DNA of 64,000 nucleotides, from assembly GCA_944320765.1 (NCBI GenBank), contig CALUIS010000001.1:1-64000 (forward strand). The letters run 5' to 3'. Below, one piece after another: positions 28,864 to 36,840 of this stretch. The notes under the pieces were generated by a model that worked only from the letters and a program-made list of their open reading frames with translations, ran no database searches and had not been told where the DNA came from. The stretch's first letter is position 1; every line of letters begins with the position of its first letter. This stretch comes from an uncultured Paraprevotella sp. GTDB lineage: Bacteria; Bacteroidota; Bacteroidia; Bacteroidales; Bacteroidaceae. The translations under genes and the position numbers were made by a program.

Positions 28864-29817
28864 TTAACATAAATCCAATTCATAAGTATCGTACACCACG
28901 GCGCGTCCGCCGAAACCTTCCTTCTGGAATATCAGCCCCTCGTTCAACACACGGCCTCCTTCTTCCACCGACGTACCCATATCAAAATAAGGAACGTCTG
29001 CATACGTCCCGTGAATCAGATGATGGAACAACAGATCCACGGCACCGCATGCCCGTCCTTCGGTCGTGGAACCGATATACTGCACATGGGCCACCCGTTC
29101 TGTAACATATAACACACAACCTGCCACCGTGCTTCCAGACTTGTCGCATACCCTATATAAAAGTATCTGCTGCGGAAAACGATGATGAAGCAACAACATC
29201 TCTTCCAAAGTATGAACCGGACATGCACCATGACGCTCCATCAGATTGTCCCGCAACACGCACCAGAAAGAAGCGTAATCCTCGTCCTGCAACACTACAA
29301 ACCCCTCCCGCAAGGCGTGTCTCACCTTACGCCGGCGAAGCGTGCTGAACCCCCATGCCGTTCCGGACGGAATCACGGTGGAAATCTTACGACCTGCAAG
29401 GCACGCGCCGAATCGGTAAAGCGCATACAAATCCTCCCCGCTGGGATAACGGGCATAGATATAAGGCACGGGACTGTATATCCACTTCTCCGCATCCGTA
29501 TTTTGCCGGATGAAACGGATGACCTCCTCAAAAAGCTCCAGCATCAGCCGCGCCGTCATCCTTTCGTCCGTCACGATTCCGCCATACGTCAATCCACGAT
29601 GGCTACAAAAAAGCTTTCCCTCACAATGGGCGGGCAGCAAGGCACACAGCCGTCCCCCATGGTAAGCCATAAGGGAACTGTCATGGAAACGGTCCGCATG
29701 ATAATCCATATAATCCCGCAAGAAAAGAAAAGTCCCGTTACGGGAACAACGGACAAAAGCGTCCCATTCGGTCTTGCCGGACTTGTCATACCGCCTGATT
29801 TCCCAACTATCGTCCAT
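28864..29817 (-). CDS. FemAB/GNAT-type acyltransferase
   Basis: A 317-aa cytosolic protein with the double-GNAT look of the FemAB superfamily: RNGTFLFLRDYMDYH at the N-terminus, a middle RRRKVRHALREG segment, and a C-terminal GAVDLLFHHLIHG plus YFDMGTSVEEGG. It lies between the aminotransferase and the ketoisomerase, so it may acylate the 3-amino group of the sugar, taking the place of the hexapeptide-repeat FdtC/QdtC enzyme. That role is inference from context. The ATG follows a good AAAAGGAGAG site. Confidence 0.7.
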   Translation of the reverse strand: MDDSWEIRRYDKSGKTEWDAFVRCSRNGTFLFLRDYMDYHADRFHDSSLMAYHGGRLCALLPAHCEGKLFCSHRGLTYGGIVTDERMTARLMLELFEEVIRFIRQNTDAEKWIYSPVPYIYARYPSGEDLYALYRFGACLAGRKISTVIPSGTAWGFSTLRRRKVRHALREGFVVLQDEDYASFWCVLRDNLMERHGACPVHTLEEMLLLHHRFPQQILLYRVCDKSGSTVAGCVLYVTERVAHVQYIGSTTEGRACGAVDLLFHHLIHGTYADVPYFDMGTSVEEGGRVLNEGLIFQKEGFGGRAVVYDTYELDLC

Positions 29818-29825
29818 CTCTCCTT

Positions 29826-30215
29826 TTATGAATGAATGATCCGAAGAAACTCCTCGTAAGAATCAATATACATATCCGGTTGGTAAGGCTGGGAAGACAG
29901 TACCAACAATACGGCATCCTCTGAAAAATGCAACAGCTCGTTCCACGTCAGAGGTGGAATAAGCAGCCCTTTGTCAGGAGCATCCAACACGTAAGTCTGT
30001 TTTCCTTCCTTATTCTCCAGAGAAATCCTCACGCAACCCCTCACAGCCACCAAATACTGGTAAGTGACCCGGTTGGCATGTTTGCCCCGTTCCTTTCCTT
30101 CAGGCACCCCGTAAATCCAATACGCCCTTTTCACCTCGAAAGGAATATCCTTCCCCGATTCCACCACAGTCAGGCTTCCCCGCTCATCCGTGAAAGTCTT
30201 CACCCGATTCATCAT
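29826..30215 (-). CDS. dTDP-6-deoxy-hexose 3,4-ketoisomerase (FdtA/QdtA/WxcM-like)
   Basis: A 129-aa single-domain cupin. Family features are DERGSLTVVESGKDIPF, RAYWIYGVPEG, the RGKHANRVTYQYLVAVRG block with the active-site histidine, and PPLTWNELLHFSEDAVLLVL. It converts dTDP-4-keto-6-deoxyglucose to the 3-keto sugar used by the aminotransferase two genes on. The usual HAH in RGxHAH reads HAN here. Its ATG overlaps the nadA stop (ATGA), which ties it to that operon. Confidence 0.88.
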   Translation of the reverse strand: MMNRVKTFTDERGSLTVVESGKDIPFEVKRAYWIYGVPEGKERGKHANRVTYQYLVAVRGCVRISLENKEGKQTYVLDAPDKGLLIPPLTWNELLHFSEDAVLLVLSSQPYQPDMYIDSYEEFLRIIHS

Positions 30216-31204
30216 AATCCCAGCTTTTCGGAAATTTCCAACATTCTATGAATCGGTCTGACAGCCTTTTCCGCTATCCCGGCATCCACCTTGACTTCCG
30301 GCCATTCATACTTCAACGTGTTGTAAAGCTTTTCCAATGTAACCATCTTCATATCCTTGCATTCATTGCAAGCACAAGCATCGCTTTCCGGAGGAGCCGG
30401 AATGAATGTCTTGTCCGGACAGGACTTCCGCATTTCGTGAAGTATGCCGCTTTCCGTCACCACAATGAATTCCTTTTCCTCATGGTTGACGGCATACTTC
30501 AACAATACGGCAGTGGAGCCTACCACGTCGGCCAACCCGGCCACTTCTTCCTTACATTCCGGATGCACCAGCACCTTGGCTTGGGGATGGGCTGCCTTCA
30601 ATGCCTTTATCTTCTCCACGGAAAACTGTTCATGCACATGGCACGCCCCGTCCCACAACAACATGTTCCGCCCCGTAATCGTATTGATATAGCGTCCCAA
30701 GTTCCGGTCCGGACCAAATATAATCTTCTCGTCCTTCGGGAAGCTCTCCACAATCTGCCTGGCGTTTCCGGAAGTGACCACCACGTCTGTCATGGCTTTC
30801 GTGGCAGCAGTGGTATTGACGTATGAGATGACCGTATATCCCGGATGTTCCTTCAAAAACCGGGAAAACTCGGTTGTGGGGCAGCTTTCGGCCAACGAAC
30901 AGGAAGCATTCGCATCCGGTATCAATACCTTCTTTTCAGGGCAGAGTATTTTCGCGGTCTCCCCCATGAAATGCACTCCACACATCACAATAATGTCCGC
31001 CGTGGTCTTGGCGGCCTTTTGGGCTAAAGCCAGGCTGTCTCCTACAAAGTCCGCCAGTTCTTGGATTTCCCCATTCGTGTAGTAGTGTGCCATGATCACA
31101 GCATTCTTTTGCCGGCAAAGCTTCCGGATTTCGACCTTCAAGTCCAATCCGCTTTCCACGGGTTCGTCCACGAACCCTTTTTCTTCCCACTCTTTTCTAA
31201 CCAT
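30212..31204 (-). CDS. nadA: Quinolinate synthase A
   Basis: A 330-aa 4Fe-4S enzyme that condenses iminoaspartate with dihydroxyacetone phosphate to quinolinate in de novo NAD synthesis. The three expected cluster cysteines are present: Cys75 in VMCGVHFMGET, the cysteine in WDGACHVHE, and one in CNECKDMKM. Other conserved pieces are MAHYYTNGEIQELAD and HPECKEEV. Its partner nadB is 10 kb away (41152-42741). It is followed by three sugar genes with which it overlaps, a link with no obvious metabolic reason. Confidence 0.96.
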   Translation of the reverse strand: MVRKEWEEKGFVDEPVESGLDLKVEIRKLCRQKNAVIMAHYYTNGEIQELADFVGDSLALAQKAAKTTADIIVMCGVHFMGETAKILCPEKKVLIPDANASCSLAESCPTTEFSRFLKEHPGYTVISYVNTTAATKAMTDVVVTSGNARQIVESFPKDEKIIFGPDRNLGRYINTITGRNMLLWDGACHVHEQFSVEKIKALKAAHPQAKVLVHPECKEEVAGLADVVGSTAVLLKYAVNHEEKEFIVVTESGILHEMRKSCPDKTFIPAPPESDACACNECKDMKMVTLEKLYNTLKYEWPEVKVDAGIAEKAVRPIHRMLEISEKLGL

Positions 31205-31654
31205 ATTTATATTATTTATTCTTATCTTTTATTTTTTGAGAAAATCTAATGTTGATGATGATAGGCTGTTGATTGTGTCTATAAAAAAGTACGCCGGAAT
31301 TTGCTTTTTAACTTATCATAGTCATAGATAGAGCAATCGTTTCGTTTTCTACATGCAATCAGAGGCTCTTGGTCTTTAAAGAGAATGCATTACAGCCGTT
31401 TCCCATCATTTTTCAACTTTATGTTCATAATGTACAAAGTTAAAAACTTTAGGGGAAAAAGAGCCTATAAAGGAGATGAAAAGATGGTTTAAAGTTCATT
31501 TCTATCTTTCGCTTGTTTTTTTGGGGATTTGAAATATTCGTGTATGAGGATTGAAACTTGAATCTCCAAATTTATTTTTTTAAATCTCTCATGGATTTGT
31601 GAAAGGGTTATCAAGTTGTTTTCATACCTTTGTGAACTTATAAATTTGAAAAGG
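31205..31654. other. AT-rich intergenic region between divergent nadA and the methyltransferase gene
   Basis: About 450 bases. A minus-strand TAACTTTG at 31442-31435 could be the nadA -7 box, giving nadA a leader of about 220 bases. On the plus strand an AAAGGAG site precedes an 18-codon ORF (31476-31532, MKRWFKVHFYLSLVFLGI), basic then hydrophobic, which might be a tiny membrane peptide or chance. The plus-strand promoter of the methyltransferase lies at 31625. Nothing else is recognised. Confidence 0.4.
31625..31632 (+). promoter_or_regulatory. -7 box of the SpoU methyltransferase gene
   Basis: TACCTTTG (TAnnTTTG) predicts a start near 31639. It excludes an in-frame TTG at 31616 and supports ATG 31655, which has a GAAAAGG site. 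Confidence 0.55.
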
Positions 31655-32185
31655 ATGAGAAAACTTAAAGTGACGGAGCTGAACCGCATATCTGCCGAAG
31701 AGTTCAAAACGGTGGAAAAGTTGCCTTTGGTCGTGGTTTTGGACCATGTAAGAAGCTTATATAATGTAGGTTCTGTATTCCGTTCTTCCGATGCTTTCCG
31801 GGTGGAGAGGATTTGTCTGTGCGGCATTACGGCCACTCCCCCGCAAGTGGAAATCCATAAGACGGCATTGGGAGCGGAGGATTCTGTGGATTGGGTGTAT
31901 TATAAACGTACGCAAGATGCGGTGGAAGACCTTAAAAGGGACGGTTTTGAGGTTTGGGCTGTAGAGCAAGTGGAAGGCAGTGTGATGCTACAGGATTTCC
32001 ATCCACGGAAGGAAAAGAAGTATGCTGTCATTTTGGGAAACGAAGTGAAAGGGGTGCAGCAAGAAGTTGTCGACTTGTGTGACGGTTGTATAGAAGTACC
32101 ACAGTTTGGAACGAAACACTCTTTGAATGTGTCTGTTACGGCTGGCATTATCATTTGGGAAATAGCCCGCAAGATGAAGTTATGA
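31655..32185 (+). CDS. TrmH/SpoU-family RNA 2'-O-methyltransferase
   Basis: A 176-aa SPOUT methyltransferase using S-adenosylmethionine to methylate ribose 2'-OH in tRNA or rRNA. The three SpoU motifs are visible: NVGSVFRSSDAF (motif 1), ILGNEVKGVQQEVVDLCD (motif 2) and IEVPQFGTKHSLNVSVTAG (motif 3, knot). It lacks the N-terminal L30e-like substrate domain of RlmB, so the target RNA is uncertain. It converges on the DUF4294 gene with five bases between stops. Confidence 0.9.
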   Translation: MRKLKVTELNRISAEEFKTVEKLPLVVVLDHVRSLYNVGSVFRSSDAFRVERICLCGITATPPQVEIHKTALGAEDSVDWVYYKRTQDAVEDLKRDGFEVWAVEQVEGSVMLQDFHPRKEKKYAVILGNEVKGVQQEVVDLCDGCIEVPQFGTKHSLNVSVTAGIIIWEIARKMKL

Positions 32186-32190
32186 ACATA

Positions 32191-32817
32191 TCATAATGTT
32201 CCGGCTTCCACCATCCGCACGACCCTTTCCGTCAGCCGGTCGTCGGCTTCCGGGTCATAGTCTTTTTTCAGGCTGGCTCCGAAAATGGCGGCGAACGCTT
32301 GATAGAAACCGGCCTTGAAAGGTCCGAAAAAGGCTTTCACTATCTCGTATGAACTTTGGTTGCATTCGCGGTCTACCAGTTTGATGAGCAGCTTGCCTTG
32401 TGAATAGGTGAGCTTTTTCATTTGCGGGGTATATTGTTTTTTTATTCCCTTTTCCACGGCACGGATGTGCGCGTCCTTTTCCTTTTTGGTAGGTAGCTTT
32501 TCTATGTACTCATAGGTCTCTGCAATGGTTTGGTTGACCAGTTTTGCAATGGGAAGCGTTTTTTTAACGTTATATACCAGTCTGTTATACCGCATTACTT
32601 CTCTTCTGTTCTTGAATTTGAGAGGCGGGTAGACCGGAAGTTCCGGCATGATGATTACAGTGATGGAGTCTCCTTGATAGAATTCCTTCTGTACTTTCTT
32701 GTAGAAGGTGACCTTTACTTTCAAGTCTTCTTCTATGGGTGCGAATTCTTGCTGTGCTTTTGTCTGGCAGACGAAAGCACATGACAGGAACAATATGATA
32801 AACTTGCCGATTCTCAT
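32191..32817 (-). CDS. DUF4294-family exported protein
   Basis: A 208-aa protein with a Sec signal peptide (MRIGKFIILFLSCAFVCQTKA). The mature part starts acidic, then has FYQGDSITVIIMPELPVYPPLKFKN-like beta strands broken by RREVMRYNRLVYNVKK, which I associate with DUF4294, a Bacteroidetes-only family of unknown role. It probably works in the periplasm. It is transcribed away from the helix-hairpin-helix barrel gene from closely spaced promoters. Confidence 0.78.
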   Translation of the reverse strand: MRIGKFIILFLSCAFVCQTKAQQEFAPIEEDLKVKVTFYKKVQKEFYQGDSITVIIMPELPVYPPLKFKNRREVMRYNRLVYNVKKTLPIAKLVNQTIAETYEYIEKLPTKKEKDAHIRAVEKGIKKQYTPQMKKLTYSQGKLLIKLVDRECNQSSYEIVKAFFGPFKAGFYQAFAAIFGASLKKDYDPEADDRLTERVVRMVEAGTL

Positions 32818-32825
32818 ACTTGCTG

Positions 32826-32833
32826 CAAAAATA
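32826..32833 (-). promoter_or_regulatory. -7 box of the DUF4294 gene
   Basis: The minus strand reads TATTTTTG nine bases before the ATG at 32817, leaving almost no 5' leader. Confidence 0.45.
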
Positions 32834-32876
32834 CATATTAAATACTTTCACGGTGCGGTTTTTACAAAGAATATAA

Positions 32877-32907
32877 TTTGTTATACAAAAATAGTTGCTT
32901 ATATTTG
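32877..32907 (+). promoter_or_regulatory. Consensus -33/-7 promoter before the HhH barrel gene
   Basis: TTTG at 32877-32880, exactly 19 bases, then TATATTTG at 32900-32907: a full match to the Bacteroidetes promoter consensus. The predicted start falls within a few bases of the ATG at 32912, so the message is leaderless or translation begins further in. Confidence 0.65.
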
Positions 32908-32911
32908 AGGC

Positions 32912-34975
32912 ATGACAGCAAACCCGCTTCATCTTTTTTGTCTACATCGGGTGTGGATAAGTAGTGTAATGCTTTGTATTCTACAAGTTTGTATTGTGGA
33001 AAACTTGCGTGCGCAGTCTTCTTATTCATGGGAGGAATTTGTGGAAAAGATTTCTGTGGATGAATACGATGAGTACGGCAATTTGAATCCTTTGTTGGAT
33101 GATTTGACCGAACTGCACGAGCATCCTTTCAACTTGAATACGGCGACGAAAGAGGATTTGGAGCAGCTGCCCTTCTTGGATGACGAAGACATTGAGGAGA
33201 TTCTGGCTTATGTATATGTTTACGGGCCTGTGCGGTCTATGGGTGAACTGATGCTGATAGATGAGTTGGATTATCAGACCCGGCAGTTCCTTTCGCTGTT
33301 TGTGTGCGTGGCTCCGCCTGAAAGCGATGAGAACAAAATCCGGTGGAAAGATTTGTGGAAATATGGGAAGCATGAACTGATGACCCGGCTGGATGTTCCT
33401 TTGTACAAGCGTGAGGGATATGTCATCCCGGAGAATGAAGTGTTGTTGGAGAATCCCAACAAGGTGTATTTGGGAAATCCTTTGTACCACAATATACGTT
33501 ATTCTTATAGGTACAAAGACAGGTTGTATTGGGGATTCACAACGGAAAAGGACGCGGGCGAGCCTTTCGGCAGTTATGGCAACAAGGCGTATGATTCTTA
33601 TTCTTTTCATTTCCTGTTGAAGGATTGCGGAATGCTCAAGACCTTGGCTTTGGGGGACTACCGGTTGGCGTTCGGGGAAGGTTTGGTGGTGAGTTCCGGG
33701 TTTTCATTCGGGAAGTCCACGTTGTTCAACCTGAACGGTTTCAGACCTTCCGTCAAGAAGTTTTCCTCGGTGTCGGAAACTTCTTTTTTCAGGGGTGTCG
33801 CCTCCACGCTGCATTTCGGGAATGTGGATGTTTCCGCTTTTTATTCTTACTTGCCGACAGATGCCACATTGCGGAAAGACGGGACCATCTCCACCTTGAA
33901 GACGGACGGCCTGCACCGTACATTGCTGGAACTGTCGAAGAAACATAACGTGGTCAATCAGTCGGCGGGCACCAATGTGATGTGGAACACGAAGCATGTG
34001 TGCATAGGGATGACGCTGCTTTATGAACATTTCAACAAGTCTTTTTCAAAAGGTACGGAACTTTATCGTTTGTACTATCCGGAGGGAAAGGATTTCCTGA
34101 ATGCCGGGTTGCATTACGGCTGGCATAATGACAAGTTCCTGTTTTCAGGGGAGACGGCTTTCAGCAACGTGTATGGGGGATGGGCCACTTTGAACAAGGC
34201 GGTTTATCGTTTTGACAACCGTTACAGTGTGATGGCGTTGCAACGGTTGTACGCTTATCAGTATGTGGGTTTGCGGGCCAACGCGTTTTCGGAAGGTGGG
34301 GCGGTGAGGAATGAGAGCGGTTTTTATGTCGGGGCGGAAGCCTCGCCTTTGAATGAGCTGAAGATGTCCGCCTATGTGGACTATTTCTATTTTCCGTGGG
34401 TGAAGTTCGGCATTCCCCATACGTCGCAGGGAGTGGACGCTTCTTTGCAGGCGGACTGGATGGTTTCCGGACGGTGGAACGTGTCCGGACGTTACCAGGT
34501 AAAAAGCAAGGAACGCTACGGGGAGCCTTACCTTTACCATAAGGTGAAGGCGCAACTGCAATATTTCCCGTGGAAGGAATTTGAAGTCCGGGGAATGGGA
34601 CGGTATACCCAGGTGAGGGACAAGTATGGGCAGCACGTGCATGGCTACATGGCCGGAAGCATCATCAAGTGGAAGGAACGGAAGGGGCGGCTGAGCCTGT
34701 CCGGGTCTTTTGTGTATTTCGACAGCGAGGACTACAAGGCACCGATGGCTTTTTATGAACCTTCCCTGTTGTATGCCTTTTCTTTTATGACGATGTACGG
34801 GAATGGCATGAGGGCTTCCGTGAATGCCCGCTGGGACATCTCCCGCCATTTGATGCTGATGGCCAAGTATGGCGTTACCGGATATTTCGACCGGGAGGAG
34901 ATAGGGGACGGACTGCAACGTATCGACGGGAAATGGAAAAACGACCTTTCTTTCTTGTTGCGGTGCCAGTTTTAA
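32912..34975 (+). CDS. Helix-hairpin-helix domain protein with predicted outer-membrane barrel
   Basis: A 687-aa exported protein. A signal peptide ends near LRAQSSYSW; residues 70-125 hold a ComEA-like helix-hairpin-helix pair (FNLNTATKEDLEQLPFLDDE, then YGPVRSMGELMLIDELD). From about residue 150 to the end the sequence alternates aromatic and polar residues like a transmembrane beta-barrel and ends in Phe (LLRCQF), the usual outer-membrane signature. Role unknown; ComEA-like domains bind DNA, so DNA uptake or surface DNA binding is a guess. The promoter at 32877-32907 places the RNA start on top of this ATG; a later start (GTG near residue 14 or ATG 32969) would shorten the signal peptide. 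Confidence 0.75.
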   Translation: MTANPLHLFCLHRVWISSVMLCILQVCIVENLRAQSSYSWEEFVEKISVDEYDEYGNLNPLLDDLTELHEHPFNLNTATKEDLEQLPFLDDEDIEEILAYVYVYGPVRSMGELMLIDELDYQTRQFLSLFVCVAPPESDENKIRWKDLWKYGKHELMTRLDVPLYKREGYVIPENEVLLENPNKVYLGNPLYHNIRYSYRYKDRLYWGFTTEKDAGEPFGSYGNKAYDSYSFHFLLKDCGMLKTLALGDYRLAFGEGLVVSSGFSFGKSTLFNLNGFRPSVKKFSSVSETSFFRGVASTLHFGNVDVSAFYSYLPTDATLRKDGTISTLKTDGLHRTLLELSKKHNVVNQSAGTNVMWNTKHVCIGMTLLYEHFNKSFSKGTELYRLYYPEGKDFLNAGLHYGWHNDKFLFSGETAFSNVYGGWATLNKAVYRFDNRYSVMALQRLYAYQYVGLRANAFSEGGAVRNESGFYVGAEASPLNELKMSAYVDYFYFPWVKFGIPHTSQGVDASLQADWMVSGRWNVSGRYQVKSKERYGEPYLYHKVKAQLQYFPWKEFEVRGMGRYTQVRDKYGQHVHGYMAGSIIKWKERKGRLSLSGSFVYFDSEDYKAPMAFYEPSLLYAFSFMTMYGNGMRASVNARWDISRHLMLMAKYGVTGYFDREEIGDGLQRIDGKWKNDLSFLLRCQF

Positions 34976-34986
34976 AGAGGATTGCG

Positions 34987-34994
34987 TATCTTTG
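34987..34994 (+). promoter_or_regulatory. -7 box of the radical SAM gene
   Basis: TATCTTTG (TAnnTTTG), 24 bases before the ATG at 35019. Confidence 0.5.
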
Positions 34995-35018
34995 CCTGTC
35001 GTTTAAAAGAATGATGAT

Positions 35019-35795
35019 ATGTCTACGGTGATTTATCCTTCTCCCATTTTCGGCCCGGTGCACAGCCGCCGCCTGGGAGTGTCTTTAGGGATTAACCTGC
35101 TTCCCGGCGACGGAAAGCGGTGTACTTTCGATTGCATTTATTGCGAATGCGGTTTCAACAAGGATTTCCGGCCACACCTTCCGTTGCCCACCCGTGAAGA
35201 GGTGCGTGCGGCCTTGGAAGCGCGGTTGAAGGGGATGCAGGCGAACGGCCCCGCGCCGGATGTGCTGACCTTTGCCGGCAATGGGGAACCGACCTTGCAT
35301 CCGCATTTCCCGGAAATCATAGAAGACACCCGTGCCTTGCGCGACCGCTATTTCCCGGAGGCCAAAATCAGCGTGCTGAGCAATTCCACGCAGGTTTTCA
35401 GGCCGGAGGTGTTCGAGGCTTTGAAGAAGGTGGACAACAACATCCTGAAGTTGGACACGGTGGACGGGGATTACATCCGCCTGGTGGACCGCCCGTCCGG
35501 ACATTATGAGGTGGACCGGTTGGTAGAGCGGTTGAAGGCTTTCGAGGGCAAGGTCATCATACAGACCATGTTCATGAAAGGGACTTTCGAAGGGAAGGAT
35601 GTGGACAACACTTCCGACCGCTTCGTAGAGCCATGGCTGAAGGCCGTGAAAGAGATTGGCCCGTCACAGGTCATGATTTACACCATCGACCGCGAGACGC
35701 CCGACCACGACCTGCGCAAGGCCACCCATGAGGAACTGGACCGCATCGCCGCCTGCGTCCGGCGAGAGGGCTTGGAGGTTTCCGTGTCCTATTGA
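35019..35795 (+). CDS. Radical SAM protein (COG0731-like)
   Basis: A 258-aa radical SAM enzyme with the CX3CX2C cluster motif in CTFDCIYCECG near residue 36 and a GNGEPTLHP SAM-binding segment. The N-terminal FGPVHSRRLGVSLGINLLP is typical of the COG0731 group, related to the tRNA wybutosine enzymes; in bacteria their substrates are mostly unknown. No maturation target or peptide precursor is seen next to it. It has its own promoter and is followed by a one-kilobase non-coding region. Confidence 0.85.
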   Translation: MSTVIYPSPIFGPVHSRRLGVSLGINLLPGDGKRCTFDCIYCECGFNKDFRPHLPLPTREEVRAALEARLKGMQANGPAPDVLTFAGNGEPTLHPHFPEIIEDTRALRDRYFPEAKISVLSNSTQVFRPEVFEALKKVDNNILKLDTVDGDYIRLVDRPSGHYEVDRLVERLKAFEGKVIIQTMFMKGTFEGKDVDNTSDRFVEPWLKAVKEIGPSQVMIYTIDRETPDHDLRKATHEELDRIAACVRREGLEVSVSY

Positions 35796-35939
35796 AAGGC
35801 ATGGCAGTAGAAATTCAGTGGGGAGGAATCTCCATCCGTCAAGTGTCGGAATGTTGCCGAATCCATGAATTTTCTGTCAGAATGGAATGTTTTTCGACCG
35901 ATTCCGCGTTCGTATGTCGGGAAAGAAAGACTGAAACAG
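35796..35939. other. Intergenic lead-in to the 458-bp repeat
   Basis: No gene, promoter or terminator is recognised between the radical SAM stop and the start of repeat homology. Together with the repeat and leader that follow, it makes a gene-free stretch of 1045 bases. Confidence 0.5.
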
Positions 35940-36397
35940 ACCCCGAAGTGTTAAAAAGCGGGCGCGAGAACTGTTCGTATGGAACATTTCTCCGCCTCGG
36001 CAGGCATTTTCGTGCGGCAAAAACGGAATTTCTTTGCTGAAAGAAATTTATTTCTTGCCGCAAAGCCGCGAATTTCTTGCCGCAAAGAAATTCCCGGGCG
36101 TGTGGAAAGCAGGGAAAAACGGGGCTTCGGGCGGCTTTTTCCTTCTGGTTGGAGACTTTCCGCGTGCAAAATCCACCTGTCTTTTTGCAAGCCTTTCTCC
36201 CCGTCCTGCTGACGCGAGGGTGGTGTCCGTCCGCATGGCGTCCCTTGATTGGCGGCAAAGTGTCGCGGAAACTCGGCTTCCGGCTTTCATCCTGATTTCC
36301 GTGAGGCCCGCGAGAATCCCATATTTCTTTCCGTCCCCGCCCTTGCGTCTGTCCGTGCGATTCTCGCGGGGTCGGTTTTGACGTTTTGACAAAGTGA
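35940..36397 (+). repeat. 458-bp structured repeat, copy 2
   Basis: This copy matches 13277-13733 from end to end in the same orientation. Its stems are partly different in sequence but still pair: GAATTTCTT-GCCGC-AAAGAAATTC in the middle and CCCGCGAGAATC / GATTCTCGCGGG near the right end (8 bp in copy 1, 12 bp here). A 77-codon ORF at 35979 mirrors the one in copy 1. The element is followed after 47 bases by the promoter of the lipoprotein leader. Confidence 0.85.
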
Positions 36398-36444
36398 TAT
36401 TATTTCATGCCGTCCGGACATTGCCGTCTTTCCACATTTTTGCG

Positions 36445-36452
36445 TATTTTTG
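36445..36452 (+). promoter_or_regulatory. -7 box of lipoprotein leader A
   Basis: TATTTTTG (TAnnTTTG) within a stretch shared with the second leader (TTTCCACATTTTTGC upstream in both). The other copy has TACCTTTG at the same place, so the consensus bases are kept while the n positions change. Confidence 0.6.
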
Positions 36453-36458
36453 CCTTGT

Positions 36459-36770
36459 TCCCATGCCGATGCCCCTTTGTGGGGCGGATGGAGTGGGGAC
36501 TGCATATAGTGGAAAGGCGTTTATCAGGCGCTTTGTTCTTGGCACATCAGAATCTCGCAAATTCAAAATCTTGCTCAGGACAAGGCAACGGTAGATGCCC
36601 TGTGGGTATGTTTTATATGGCCCTTGGTGTATCCGCACGTTTTGTGCGGCATACCGGGTGTATATATACATATCGGCGTGGGCTTCTGCGTTGCTCGTTT
36701 TGGCAAGATGGGCAATGCGAGAGCCTTGATGTGCGGGACGGGCAACAGGTACAGACTCCTGCGCTTTTTT
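36459..36770 (+). ncRNA. Structured leader / possible small RNA A upstream of a surface lipoprotein
   Basis: About 310 bases from the predicted start to a terminator, conserved with 55376-55698. Shared hairpins: GCCCC-TTTGT-GGGGC; ACAAGGCA-ACGGTAGA-TGCCCTGT; and a long stem capped by CCGCACG-TTTT-GTGCGG, whose lower part is different in sequence but paired in both copies (CCC/GGG with GGTGTAT/ATACC here, CCCCCTT/AAGGGGG in the other). It carries no consistent reading frame. It is either an independent RNA or an attenuator for the gene at 36841. Confidence 0.65.
36733..36770 (+). terminator. Intrinsic terminator inside leader A
   Basis: GCGGGA at 36733-36738 pairs with TCCTGC at 36757-36762 (one G-U), then GC and six T. 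The paralogous leader has TCCCGC, so pairing is conserved with a wobble change. It lies 70 bases before the lipoprotein ATG. Confidence 0.6.
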
Positions 36771-36804
36771 CGTATATGTACTTACCGTAACAGTTTGATA
36801 ACTT

Positions 36805-36828
36805 GCCTGAAGAGGGGAAGCGTCGGGC
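36805..36828 (+). promoter_or_regulatory. Hairpin before the lipoprotein A start
   Basis: GCCTGA / TCGGGC (TCAGGC in the other copy) encloses the purine-rich loop AGAGGGGAAGCG just upstream of the ATG at 36841. It might affect ribosome access. Confidence 0.4.
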
Positions 36829-36840
36829 CTAAAGAGATGC

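Noticed and set aside
32912..32968. Moving the HhH barrel gene start to ATG 32969
   Set aside because: It would leave a signal peptide of only about 16 residues without a basic start. The conflict with the promoter is recorded as a finding instead.
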